NCBI GenBank assembly: GCA_040389165.1
Contig: JAZKAK010000038.1
Span: forward strand, 1-27,854
Source of the DNA: CAIOTO01 sp040389165
GTDB lineage: Bacteria > Pseudomonadota > Alphaproteobacteria > Paracaedibacterales > CAIOTO01
Length of the DNA stretch: 27,854 bases
Direction of reading: 5' to 3'
The position numbers were made by a program, and so were the translations under genes. Shown piece by piece: positions 7,799-15,369 of the stretch. Within the stretch, counting starts at the first letter, position 1. Each line of letters opens with the position of its first letter. A model generated the notes under the pieces. The model had not been told where the DNA came from. It worked only from the letters and a program-made list of their open reading frames with translations, and did no database searches.

Positions 7799-8701
7799 AT
7801 GAATAAAAATAAGATTTTAGTTGCTTGTATGGCGACAATGTTAGGTTCATGTGCAGGGTTTGCAATGGAATTTACTACGCCAGTGAAAAGAAATGTTAAC
7901 GTGGGTACTGTATCATATGCTGTGAGTCCTGATACAGCGGATCATCTTACTCAAAGCTCCGCTCTCATATTACAGACTCCTGCTCTGAAACAGGCAGCTG
8001 AAGCTAGCCTTGCCAATAGTAGAGTGCCTGATAGACACAAGGCGGGCATGGTGGTCACTATTGTTGACAAGCAAAAAGTAGAAAGACAGAAATTGCTAAA
8101 TGAAATTCACTTGAAAGCGCGTGAAAGTCAGGCAAAAATTGCTGATAAAGAAGAACGCAAAAAAATGTTAGAAAGTGCGAAAAAACATAAAACCACACAT
8201 GAGGAGATGGCGCTAGCTTTGGAAGAAGCGTTAACACAAAAGAGGACTAGGATGGATGAATTGAGTGGTAATGTTGATGTGTTAAAGGCGGAAATTGAAG
8301 CTTTAAACAAACAAAATGCTACGTTTCAAGCCGAAGCCACGGAAGATGCAGAATATATACAGAACAATAATGCTACAATTGCTGAATTGACAGTTGAACT
8401 TACGGTGACATTGGCGGAACTTGCATCAAAGAAAGGTGATATGCTAGAGCTTGAAATGGAACATGCAAGGTTGGCCGCGCATACAGCTATGAAAGCTGAT
8501 ACTCAAAATTCACTAAGCGAGCGTGTGAGGCAGTTGACCTTACCAGTTTCTGCCATAGGTGGGGCTAGTGACACTGCTGTACCTGTTGTGGTTACTGCAG
8601 GGGTTAAAGCTGGGGGTGGCAAACCCGGGGGTGTTAAAGCCGGGGGTGGCAAACCTAAAGTTGTGATCGCTAGCAAGGTTGATCTTGACGGCGATATCTA
8701 G
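7799..8701 (+). CDS. secreted coiled-coil protein of unknown function
   Basis: No family is recognised. The 300-residue product starts with MNKNKILVACMATMLGSCAGFA: either a Sec peptide cut after GFA (residue 22) or a lipoprotein with LGSC as lipobox (Cys18). Residues about 92-245 are almost entirely charged helical heptads, a long coiled coil. The tail is low-complexity: GVKAGGGKP (268-276) is repeated as GGVKAGGGKP (277-286), encoded by a near-perfect 27/30-bp DNA duplication. It ends KVDLDGDI. The gene follows the 552-residue secreted protein, shares its 21-bp leader block and ends before a strong terminator, so the two are probably co-regulated. A structural or surface-spacer role is inference. 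Confidence 0.72.
   Translation: MNKNKILVACMATMLGSCAGFAMEFTTPVKRNVNVGTVSYAVSPDTADHLTQSSALILQTPALKQAAEASLANSRVPDRHKAGMVVTIVDKQKVERQKLLNEIHLKARESQAKIADKEERKKMLESAKKHKTTHEEMALALEEALTQKRTRMDELSGNVDVLKAEIEALNKQNATFQAEATEDAEYIQNNNATIAELTVELTVTLAELASKKGDMLELEMEHARLAAHTAMKADTQNSLSERVRQLTLPVSAIGGASDTAVPVVVTAGVKAGGGKPGGVKAGGGKPKVVIASKVDLDGDI
8605..8661 (+). repeat. internal tandem duplication encoding KAGGGKP units
   Basis: Two adjacent coding units read GVKAGGGKP and GGVKAGGGKP and are nearly identical at DNA level, differing by one added glycine codon and synonymous changes. This is the kind of in-frame repeat that expands and contracts between strains. Confidence 0.65.
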
Positions 8702-8799
8702 TTTAGTATTTCTTTTCTGCATTTATATTACATGGCTTGCCTAGTAGACGTTATTACGTTTTGTAAAGCATAAGCTAAGCGCAGCGTGTAACGTCTGAT

Positions 8800-8825
8800 C
8801 CCACGGGTCTTGCCCCGTGGGTTTT
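8800..8825 (+). terminator. strong rho-independent terminator
   Basis: CCCACGGG (8800-8807), a 6-base loop, CCCGTGGG (8814-8821) and TTTT (8822-8825) form a GC-rich perfect 8-bp stem with a T-run. It lies 100 bp after the 8701 stop and marks the end of the secreted-protein transcript. Confidence 0.85.
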
Positions 8826-8890
8826 AGTTAATGTGGATGCGCTTATTGTTCATAACGTTAGATTATCTTAATAATTTTTGACATGTTATT

Positions 8891-8961
8891 CGTCACTTTT
8901 CCTTATTTCTGTCATTCCCGCCTGCGCGTCAATAACAGAGAAGTGATTTTAAAAAGTGACG
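8891..8961. repeat. 71-bp imperfect inverted repeat
   Basis: CGTCACTTTT (8891-8900) is the exact reverse complement of AAAAGTGACG (8952-8961). Inside, TTTCTGT faces ACAGAGAA, and the centre carries GTCATTCCCGCCTGCGCG, the core of an intergenic palindromic repeat widespread in bacteria, here decayed on its right side. Confidence 0.6.
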
Positions 8962-9115
8962 GATGTATGGATTAATGTGGTGAACAAAACAGGTATTTAA
9001 ATGTTAATTGAGTATTTTATTTGTATTTAACAATAGACATTTTTGGAATCAATGCGTATGATTCTACAGAATGTCAATTGTAGTGTTTTTTCTTTTTTCT
9101 AAAAAAATAAGAAAA

Positions 9116-9142
9116 TAAGGCTCTTTTGCAAAACGAGTGGGT
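9116..9142. repeat. sequence shared with the right end of the window
   Basis: AAGGCTCTT, then TGCAAAACGA, then GTGGGTAA aligns with 27801-27829 (24 of 29 positions identical by eye over the extended block). The pattern resembles terminal inverted repeats of IS5-type elements, but no transposase is visible next to it. It directly precedes the 9157-9313 repeat. Confidence 0.4.
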
Positions 9143-9156
9143 AATATACCGAATAT

Positions 9157-9313
9157 GTCATCTTCGGACTCTCTATTTTTGTCATCTTCGGACTTGATCC
9201 GAAGATCTCTGCTGGTGATGAGGCACATAGTTTTTTGTTTGATACATTGCAAGACAACTCAAGCTATTTGCCTTTGAACGTATAGAGATCCTCGGATCAA
9301 GTCCGAGGATGAC
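9157..9313. repeat. 133-bp MITE-like inverted-repeat element (copy 1) with a duplicated left tip
   Basis: The element spans 9181-9313. Its 30-bp ends (9181-9210 and 9284-9313) are inverted repeats agreeing at 28 of 30 positions, and each end is itself a hairpin with core CTTCGGACTTGATCCGAAG. The 73-bp interior shows no ORF. A 14-bp copy of the left tip (GTCATCTTCGGACT) also sits at 9157-9170. A related copy lies at 10325. The structure is that of a non-autonomous mobile repeat. Confidence 0.8.
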
Positions 9314-9395
9314 AGAGTTGGAGTGATAAAAACTTACTTACTTAATCTGCATAAGAATAAAAAAATACGAACATAAAAAATGAAAAAATAAGAAA

Positions 9396-10226
9396 ATGAA
9401 AAAAATATGTTTTATACTTTCCTGCTCTACGTTTTTCTTAAATAATGTGCCTGTATGTGGGCAACATGCTGCGTCAACGTCGGGCCGCTTTGTGACATAC
9501 CGTGTTGGGGTTAGTGTTGCCGGAGAATACGCATCAATCGATGGACATTTAAAAAACAGGCCTTTAAACTCTTTTGATCTTGCGAATATTGCGAATGATA
9601 ATTTTGCTTCCGATGCGCATCATACGTGTCATAAATTTCAAATCTCGCCTGGTTTTGAATTAGGCGCACTTATTGCGCAGCAATATTATTTAGGTTTTGT
9701 TTTGAGTAAGCATTATACACATGCATCGAATACAATGAATACATCAATAGGCGATGCCATTCACTTTGAACATCAATTAAAATTAACGTCATATACAAAT
9801 CTATTTTTGAAATTTGGGTATAAAATTATACCTAATGTGATGTTTTATGGTTTGGTTGGTCCATCAATCGCAAATTGGTCGCATAATTCAAAAACGTTTT
9901 TTTATGATCCTGCAAGGAATTATAAGGAGGTCTTGGTAGCATCTAAAATGAACAAGAAAACGACTGGTTTTGGAATTGGCGGTGGTATTGAATATGTAAT
10001 AAATAATAAATATGCGATAAATATGGAATATACATTAAGTATGCATAAAGCAGAATACGCTCGTTATCGATCAAGTTATAATAATCATAATGTTTATTAT
10101 GATCCTACGTATGGTCTGTATCATCCATTTGTTAACCCTGAAACGATTTCTGCTGACGTCCAAAAGAACGTCCGTCTTTCCTATTCCACAATTGGGTTGC
10201 GTTTCTCGTATTTCTTTTCATTCTAA
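9396..10226 (+). CDS. outer-membrane beta-barrel protein
   Basis: This 276-residue protein has a Sec signal peptide (MKKICFILSCSTFFLNNVPVCG; probable cut after QHA, about residue 25), alternating amphipathic strands rich in aromatic residues, glycine turns such as GFGIGGGIEYVINNKYAINMEY, and a C-terminal YSTIGLRFSYFFSF. The last strand ends in the terminal Phe recognised by the BAM assembly machinery. It fits small porin or surface-antigen barrels (OmpA-like or Msp/OMP_b-brl type) with about 8 to 10 strands; the exact family is not assignable. The start has no ribosome-binding site, only an A-rich leader. It stands alone between two copies of the mobile repeat. Confidence 0.8.
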   Translation: MKKICFILSCSTFFLNNVPVCGQHAASTSGRFVTYRVGVSVAGEYASIDGHLKNRPLNSFDLANIANDNFASDAHHTCHKFQISPGFELGALIAQQYYLGFVLSKHYTHASNTMNTSIGDAIHFEHQLKLTSYTNLFLKFGYKIIPNVMFYGLVGPSIANWSHNSKTFFYDPARNYKEVLVASKMNKKTTGFGIGGGIEYVINNKYAINMEYTLSMHKAEYARYRSSYNNHNVYYDPTYGLYHPFVNPETISADVQKNVRLSYSTIGLRFSYFFSF

Positions 10227-10324
10227 AAATGGCAGCGTTGTGTTAGGTCATTTTTCTGTATATTAACGCAGTTGTGCTCCTATATCTTTGATCGTCTTAT
10301 CCGCACCATACTACCCGAACGATT

Positions 10325-10445
10325 GTCATCTTCACAACTGATCCGAAGATCTCTACACGTGGAGGCGCATGTACGTTGTTGTCTGGTTATAAAATAATCA
10401 AATATTTGCCTTTGAAATTTTATAGATCCTCGGATCAAGTCCGAG
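10325..10445. repeat. MITE-like inverted-repeat element (copy 2), interrupted by the scaffold gap
   Basis: The left end GTCATCTTC...GATCCGAAGATCTCT, the interior TATTTGCCTTTGAA and the right end TAGATCCTCGGATCAAGTC follow copy 1 at 9181 in the same order and spacing. The last bases of the right end (GATGAC) reappear after the N block. Interior similarity beyond the ends shows that the two are copies of one element and not two unrelated hairpins. Confidence 0.75.
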
Positions 10446-10545
10446 NNNNNNNNNNNNNNNNNNNNNNNNNNNNNNNNNNNNNNNNNNNNNNNNNNNNNNN
10501 NNNNNNNNNNNNNNNNNNNNNNNNNNNNNNNNNNNNNNNNNNNNN
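10446..10545. other. scaffold gap (100 N)
   Basis: Exactly 100 unknown bases, the usual placeholder for a gap of unknown length. It falls between a palindromic repeat and a tandem repeat, which explains why assembly failed there. No gene call across it should be trusted. Confidence 0.97.
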
Positions 10546-10624
10546 GATGACAGTGTGTTGAGCCCAGAGGATGACAGTGTGTTGAGCCCAGAGGATGACA
10601 GTGTGTTGAGCCCAGAGGATGACA
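10546..10624. repeat. 24-bp direct tandem repeat
   Basis: Three perfect copies of a 24-bp unit beginning GATGACAGTGTG and ending GCCCAGAG stand at 10546-10569, 10570-10593 and 10594-10617, followed by a broken fourth (GATGACA). The unit begins with the tip (GATGAC) of the neighbouring inverted-repeat element. More copies are probably hidden in the gap just before it. Confidence 0.85.
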
Positions 10625-10684
10625 AGTTCCTGCTAGGAAGATGACAAAGTGACGGGTAGACATGTATCCACACATCACTCGGAC

Positions 10685-11674
10685 TCAGCTATATTCATTT
10701 AACGTCGCGACAAGCGCTGCCATATCGGCCGGCAAGTCACATGAAAAATCACACACATTTCCCGTAGTTGGGTGAATAAATGATAAACGATAGGCATGCA
10801 GCGCTTGCCGTTCAAACGTTTTAATAAGCTCTGGCATTGCTTTTAAACGCTGGTATTGTGATTTTCCATACAGTTGATCCCCAATAATCGGACACGAAAT
10901 CGACTGGCAATGCACGCGAATCTGATGTGTACGTCCGGTACCTAAATGACAATCAAGCAACGTGATCGGCACAGATACGTCGGGCAATGTCCACGTTGTA
11001 TCAATCGTTAAATGCGTGATCGCTTTTTTTCCGCCGCCGTATTTAAGCAGTGCCATTTTCTGCCTGTTTCCAGAATGCCTGCCAATGTCACCCTCTAATG
11101 TCAGTGTTTTACGGGTTGGTTTTCCAAAAACAAGTGCTTTATAGCGCCTGACAAGTGCTTTTTCATTGTGTGCGTCAGGGTGGAATTGATCACTTAGCGC
11201 GTGATGTGCATGGTCGTTCTTTGCAATGACCATCAGGCCGCTTGTATCTTTGTCAAGTCGATGTACTATTCCTGGGCGCTTGACGCCGCCAATTCCAGAT
11301 AAACTATCGCCGCAATGTGCAAGCAGCGCATTGACAAGCGTATTGTCTCGGTGGCCAGGGGCTGGATGCACAACAAGTCCGACCGGTTTGTTTACGATTA
11401 ATACATCATTATCTTCGTAGATGATATCAAGTGGGATATCTTGCGGAAGAATATGTGTTTCTTCCAGTTCGGGCAATGTTAATGAAAAATTCTCGCCTGA
11501 TTTTACTTTGTAGCTTGCTTGGTGTAAGGGCGCTTCATCGCGTGTAAGGCAGCCTTGCGCTAGCCATTGCTGCACGCGTGAGCGACTTTCATCGGGGAAT
11601 CGGGCATTAAGAAAACGATCAAGTCTGAGGCTGTGTTCATCGTGCTCTACACAGAGCGAAATAGGATCTTGCAT
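10685..11674 (-). CDS. rluD: 23S rRNA pseudouridine synthase, RluD/RluC family
   Basis: This enzyme converts specific uridines of 23S rRNA to pseudouridine. An S4 RNA-binding domain comes first (RLDRFLNARFPDESRSRVQQWL), then the RluA-type catalytic domain with the signature GIVHRLDKDTSGLMVIAK, whose Asp is the nucleophile, and later GRTHQIRVH and IGDQLYG. I start at the ATG at 11674, which shares one base with the stop of the upstream gene (TAATG) and leaves a normal-length N-terminus; an ATG at 11692 would add six residues and a 19-bp overlap. Neither has a clear ribosome-binding site, which fits coupled translation. Length (329 residues) matches RluD, but the RluC/RluD distinction is not certain. 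Confidence 0.88.
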   Translation of the reverse strand: MQDPISLCVEHDEHSLRLDRFLNARFPDESRSRVQQWLAQGCLTRDEAPLHQASYKVKSGENFSLTLPELEETHILPQDIPLDIIYEDNDVLIVNKPVGLVVHPAPGHRDNTLVNALLAHCGDSLSGIGGVKRPGIVHRLDKDTSGLMVIAKNDHAHHALSDQFHPDAHNEKALVRRYKALVFGKPTRKTLTLEGDIGRHSGNRQKMALLKYGGGKKAITHLTIDTTWTLPDVSVPITLLDCHLGTGRTHQIRVHCQSISCPIIGDQLYGKSQYQRLKAMPELIKTFERQALHAYRLSFIHPTTGNVCDFSCDLPADMAALVATLNEYS

Positions 11675-12027
11675 TATAAGGTTGGGTTCCATGCTATATA
11701 ATCAGGTTTTTTAAGGTGTCCATCGCGTGTGAAATGGAATTTCTTTGGGTTATTGGCGAACGGCGTTCCTGTCAAATTTGGCAGATGCCGCGTTTCGCAC
11801 GTGAGTAGTGTTTCATTTTCGATGGGTATATCATCTGTCGTATAATGCAACCAACTATGCCATAGGGCAGGGATCTTGCTGGCCTCTTCAGCGCCTTTAT
11901 AAAGCACAAAGCGACGTTGCTTTTTTGTTTTCGATTTTTTCTTTTCAAGATAATAAGAGTTGCCATACAGATCGACACCGATTAATCGGCCATTCCATTT
12001 AAGATGGAGTCGAACCCATAAATTCAT
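11674..12027 (-). CDS. NDUFA12-family complex I protein
   Basis: The 117-residue protein matches the NDUFA12/B17.2 family, an accessory subunit of respiratory complex I shared by alphaproteobacteria and mitochondria. Diagnostic segments are GRLIGVDLYGNSYYLE (about 15-30), RRFVLYKGAEEASKIPALWHSWLHYT (about 38-63) and the C-terminal PNLTGT...YIAWNP. In bacteria it is often encoded away from the nuo operon, as here. It overlaps rluD by one base (TAATG). Its upstream region carries two TACACTATTTT direct repeats (12065-12075 and 12104-12114). This gene is the best single pointer in the window to an alphaproteobacterium with an aerobic respiratory chain. Confidence 0.85.
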   Translation of the reverse strand: MNLWVRLHLKWNGRLIGVDLYGNSYYLEKKKSKTKKQRRFVLYKGAEEASKIPALWHSWLHYTTDDIPIENETLLTCETRHLPNLTGTPFANNPKKFHFTRDGHLKKPDYIAWNPTL

Positions 12028-12123
12028 GACTCATTACCTTATTGCATTACCATAAGTAACATACTACACTATTTTTGCGCATTTTTAAACAACAGGATTC
12101 AGTTACACTATTTTAGGCTGTGG

Positions 12124-13899
12124 TTATATTATTTGGGTCGCATGTGCGAGCCATTCTTTAACCTTTGCGCCTAGATAAGGTGATAGATGTGTGTAGACAT
12201 GCTGATGATAACTGTTCAACCAAGCAATTTCATCGATCGTTAAGAGTTCCTTTTTGATTAGATTTCTATCAATGGGGGCTAATGTCAGCGTTTCAAAACC
12301 GAGTTTAGCAGCCTGGTCATCGGTTGCTGGTGAAATTTCAACGATTGCTACAAGGCTTTCAATGCGAATGCCGTACTGCCCCGTTTTGTAATAACCTGGT
12401 TCATTGGACACAATCATGCCTGGCTCTAAGGAAACGCGAGAACTCGCTTTTGAAATACCATGCGGGCCTTCGTGTACATTCAAAAAACTGCCCACGCCGT
12501 GACCTGTTCCATGATTATAATCCAGTCCGACTTGCCATAAAAATTGACGCGCGAGAACATCTAATTGTGCACCAGTCGTATTGGGTGGGAATATAGCCTG
12601 TGCGAGCGCGATGTGTCCTTTTAATACGCGCGTGAAGCGGTCCATGTGTTCGGGTGTAGGTTTTCCTATGGCAATGGTGCGTGTAACGTCCGTTGTTCCG
12701 TCCAAATACTGGGCGCCAGAGTCAACTAAAAGTAGATTATTAGGTTTAATACGCGTATTGGTTGCAGGCGTTGCGCGATAATGAATAATAGCGCCATTTG
12801 AACCAAAGCCAGCAATGGTTGGGAAACTAAGGCTGTGGAAGAGCTTTTGTTCTCTGCGGCAGTCTTCTAAATAATCGGCTGCGTCAATTTCGGTGAGCGT
12901 GCTTTTTAGAGCTTCTTCTGAAATCCAGGCCAGAAAATTGACAAGTGCTACACCGTCACGGCGATGTGATTGTCGGAATCCCCGTAATTCAGCAGGATTT
13001 TTAAGTGCACGCAAGGCAATGCAAGGATCCGTTAACAGGATTAATTTATTATGGTCATGCTGTAAGAATGAGACCAATGCCACAGGCGTTTTTGTCGAAT
13101 CAAACACTATGTTTTTTCGGTTCAGTTTTTGCTTAAAAAAGGATTCACAGGTACTTAAATCATGAAAGCTTGCATTGGATGCGAAGGAGTCTGAGAGTTG
13201 GGTCGTTATTTTCAACAGATCACAAAATATGTCAATGAAGCCATTTTTATGAAACAAACCATACATGTTAGAGACAGGTGTATATGGTAAATCAAAACCA
13301 CGGATATTAAGTAACCAGTTGAGCGATTCAGAATTGCCAATCAGAAGTGCATCTGCTTTATTTTGCTTTAAAAAATGTATGAGTGAATCACGTTTTTGTA
13401 AGAATGTGAGGCCTGCTTGTGCGGTCTCATGTAAGAATGCGGGCTTGTTTTGTGGCTGTGGACGATCAAACCATATGGAATCAATAAGATTGACAGGCGT
13501 TGGCCTAAGGTCGAAGTGCATTTCTTTTGCACGTGTTTGCCATGCTTTTAAGTCGGTATAATTAAACAACCACGGATCATATAAAACCACAGCGTTGGCA
13601 GGTGTATTAGCGGCAATCCATGTATCTCTTTTGTCGAATGAGAGCCCTTCAAAAAGAGTTGAATCAATTTGATTTTGTACTTGTAAGGTGTACCTGCCAT
13701 CAACAAAAACAGCTGCTTTTTCTAGCGTTATAATACCGAATCCTGCTGATCCGTCAAATCCAGTTAGCCACGCCAAACGTTCATCAGAAGCGTCACGACA
13801 TTCATTTTGAAAGGCATCGTTCGTTGGAACTAAATAAGCATATGCCTTTGTCTTTTTTAGTTCTTGCCGAAGTAGGTTTAATTTCTCAGATGGCTGCAC
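12124..13899 (-). CDS. pepP: Xaa-Pro aminopeptidase (M24B, aminopeptidase P)
   Basis: This dinuclear-metal peptidase removes an N-terminal residue preceding proline. At 591 residues it has the three-domain layout of the eukaryote-like aminopeptidase P group: two creatinase-like N-terminal domains and a C-terminal pita-bread domain. The five metal ligands are visible in order in the last third: Asp in LLVDSGAQY, Asp in GTTDVTRT, His in GTGHGVGSFL, Glu in SNEPGYY and Glu in GIRIESLV. It stands between grpE and the NDUFA12 gene, all on the minus strand. The intergenic gap to grpE (143 bp) makes it a separate unit. The cytoplasmic location follows from the lack of a signal peptide. Confidence 0.92.
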   Translation of the reverse strand: MQPSEKLNLLRQELKKTKAYAYLVPTNDAFQNECRDASDERLAWLTGFDGSAGFGIITLEKAAVFVDGRYTLQVQNQIDSTLFEGLSFDKRDTWIAANTPANAVVLYDPWLFNYTDLKAWQTRAKEMHFDLRPTPVNLIDSIWFDRPQPQNKPAFLHETAQAGLTFLQKRDSLIHFLKQNKADALLIGNSESLNWLLNIRGFDLPYTPVSNMYGLFHKNGFIDIFCDLLKITTQLSDSFASNASFHDLSTCESFFKQKLNRKNIVFDSTKTPVALVSFLQHDHNKLILLTDPCIALRALKNPAELRGFRQSHRRDGVALVNFLAWISEEALKSTLTEIDAADYLEDCRREQKLFHSLSFPTIAGFGSNGAIIHYRATPATNTRIKPNNLLLVDSGAQYLDGTTDVTRTIAIGKPTPEHMDRFTRVLKGHIALAQAIFPPNTTGAQLDVLARQFLWQVGLDYNHGTGHGVGSFLNVHEGPHGISKASSRVSLEPGMIVSNEPGYYKTGQYGIRIESLVAIVEISPATDDQAAKLGFETLTLAPIDRNLIKKELLTIDEIAWLNSYHQHVYTHLSPYLGAKVKEWLAHATQII

Positions 13900-13971
13900 T
13901 GATTCAATTCTTCTTTAAAAATAGAGACTGTCATCAGATTAGGACAGATACGAAAAACGCACAAGGTTTTG

Positions 13972-14002
13972 GCATGAAAGACTAACTAAGTTCATTTCAT
14001 GC
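13972..14002 (-). terminator. hairpin downstream of grpE
   Basis: GCATGAAA (13972-13979) pairs with TTTCATGC (13995-14002) in a perfect 8-bp stem with a 15-base loop, 40 bp after the grpE stop. Read on the minus strand it is followed by CAAAACC and not a T-run, so a terminator role is tentative. Confidence 0.4.
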
Positions 14003-14042
14003 ACTACTCACTTAAATTTGGATTGTTGCCGATCAAAATAAT

Positions 14043-14633
14043 TTATGCAGTTTTATCGATTGTGATTTCTGTCTCAGTTATTTTGACTGCAGGGGTTTTG
14101 CTTACGCCAACCATAGCGGGACGGAGCAGGCGATCATGGAGTAAATAACCATCTTGCATGATATTTAAAACAGTTCCTGCCGGATGTTCGTTGCTTTCGA
14201 TTTCAAACATCGCTTGATGATGGTTTGGGTCAAATTTTTCATGCAAAGGTTGAATGCGCTTGATATGGTGGCGTTCAAGTATTGTGTCAAATTCTTTAAC
14301 CGTTAATTCCACGCCTGTGATTAGTCCTTGAATATTTGCTGCTAATTGTGTGGTATCTTCTTTGGCGCAAGCATCAAGTGCACGACGTATATTGTCAGCA
14401 ACACTAACAATGTCGCGTGCTAAATTTGACGGAGCATAACGTGTTGCATCTTCTTTTTCACGTTGTCCACGTTTTCGAATATTTTCAGTTTCAGCAACGG
14501 CGCGCAGCCATTGATCTTTCATGTCAGCTACTTGTTGTTCTAACGTGATAATTTCAGCATCTTGAGTTGTTTCTTCGGTAGCAATTAGTGTGTCATTGTC
14601 TGTTAAGTTTTCATTTTCATTCAGTTCTGTCAT
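14043..14633 (-). CDS. grpE: GrpE, nucleotide exchange factor of DnaK
   Basis: GrpE releases ADP from the Hsp70 chaperone DnaK. The 196-residue protein has an acidic, disordered N-terminus (about 1-30), a long helix with the family motif DQWLRAVAETENIRKRGQREKEDA (about 40-63), and the C-terminal beta domain with HEKFDPNHHQAMFE and the ending GYLLHDRLLRPAMVGVSK. Length is typical. It begins 47 bp after the pgsA stop with AGGA about 9 bases before the ATG, so it may be cotranscribed with pgsA. dnaK and dnaJ are not in the window. Confidence 0.95.
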   Translation of the reverse strand: MTELNENENLTDNDTLIATEETTQDAEIITLEQQVADMKDQWLRAVAETENIRKRGQREKEDATRYAPSNLARDIVSVADNIRRALDACAKEDTTQLAANIQGLITGVELTVKEFDTILERHHIKRIQPLHEKFDPNHHQAMFEIESNEHPAGTVLNIMQDGYLLHDRLLRPAMVGVSKTPAVKITETEITIDKTA

Positions 14634-14680
14634 TGCGTGTGATCCTATTTTTTATTGTAAGGTAAATGTTTTAATACGTT

Positions 14681-15229
14681 TTAAAAATGTCTAATGGATG
14701 ATTTTACGTAGTCAAAACCTGTAATGATGGTTAATACGGCTGCACACCAAAGCATAACCTCGCCAACATAACGTGCTGGTGTAACAATTTCGGCAGTGTC
14801 TCCAACAAGCAAAAGACAAATGGCGAGCATCTGTATGCCTGTTTTCCATTTTGCAAGCTGCGATACAGCTAGTGTTACACGAAAGTTACTGAGGTGCTCT
14901 CTAAGGCCTGAAACAAGAATCTCACGACTCAAAATAATGATTGCTGGTATGAATGAGTAGCGGCTAATACGATCAAATCCTGCCATCAGGAAAAGGGTAG
15001 TTGCAACTAAAAGTTTATCGGCCATTGGATCCAGAAATTGACCAAGGCGTGATATTTGTGAATAAGTACGTGCAACATAGCCATCAAGATAGTCGGTTAT
15101 GCACCCGACAATAAATATGGCCGCTGCTGCAAAACGCCATTGTGGAGTTCCCATATAAAACGAGAGAACCAAAACTGGAATGAGCAAAATTCGAACAAAG
15201 GTGAGCATATTCGCAGTTGTTGAAAACAT
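14681..15229 (-). CDS. pgsA: CDP-diacylglycerol--glycerol-3-phosphate 3-phosphatidyltransferase
   Basis: PgsA makes phosphatidylglycerol-phosphate, the committed step to phosphatidylglycerol and cardiolipin, in the inner membrane. The CDP-alcohol phosphotransferase motif is complete: Asp46, Asp49-Gly50, Ala53-Arg54, Gly63, Asp67 and Asp71. The 182 residues and about five to six hydrophobic helices are normal. The N-terminal segment (ANMLTFVRILLIPVLV) is typical of PgsA rather than Pcs or PssA. It is followed by grpE. The upstream spacer (15230-15369) has two copies of TTTGCATGA (15285 and 15326) each followed by a T-run and GATGA. Confidence 0.92.
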   Translation of the reverse strand: MFSTTANMLTFVRILLIPVLVLSFYMGTPQWRFAAAAIFIVGCITDYLDGYVARTYSQISRLGQFLDPMADKLLVATTLFLMAGFDRISRYSFIPAIIILSREILVSGLREHLSNFRVTLAVSQLAKWKTGIQMLAICLLLVGDTAEIVTPARYVGEVMLWCAAVLTIITGFDYVKSSIRHF

Positions 15230-15284
15230 AAAGGCAAAGTGCTTTCATCGATAGAACAATTTAACTTTTCACACTATACTATTG

Positions 15285-15346
15285 TTTGCATGAATAATCA
15301 TAAGATTTTTTGATGAATTTTCAGTTTTGCATGATTTTTTTGATGA
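15285..15346. repeat. pair of direct repeats upstream of pgsA
   Basis: TTTGCATGA occurs at 15285-15293 and 15326-15334, and A followed by six or seven T and GATGA at 15305-15316 and 15334-15346. The two-part unit is repeated with an 11-base shorter inner spacer the second time. It may be a local duplication or a paired protein-binding site. Confidence 0.45.
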
Positions 15347-15369
15347 TTAATCAATTTTAACCGTATGTA

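Noticed and set aside
10546..10624. CRISPR array
   Set aside because: The 24-bp units are directly abutting with no spacers, and no cas genes are in the window.
10280..10678. Frames of 91 and 132 codons crossing the N block
   Set aside because: They consist of unknown bases and tandem or palindromic repeats; open only because N and repeats contain no stops.
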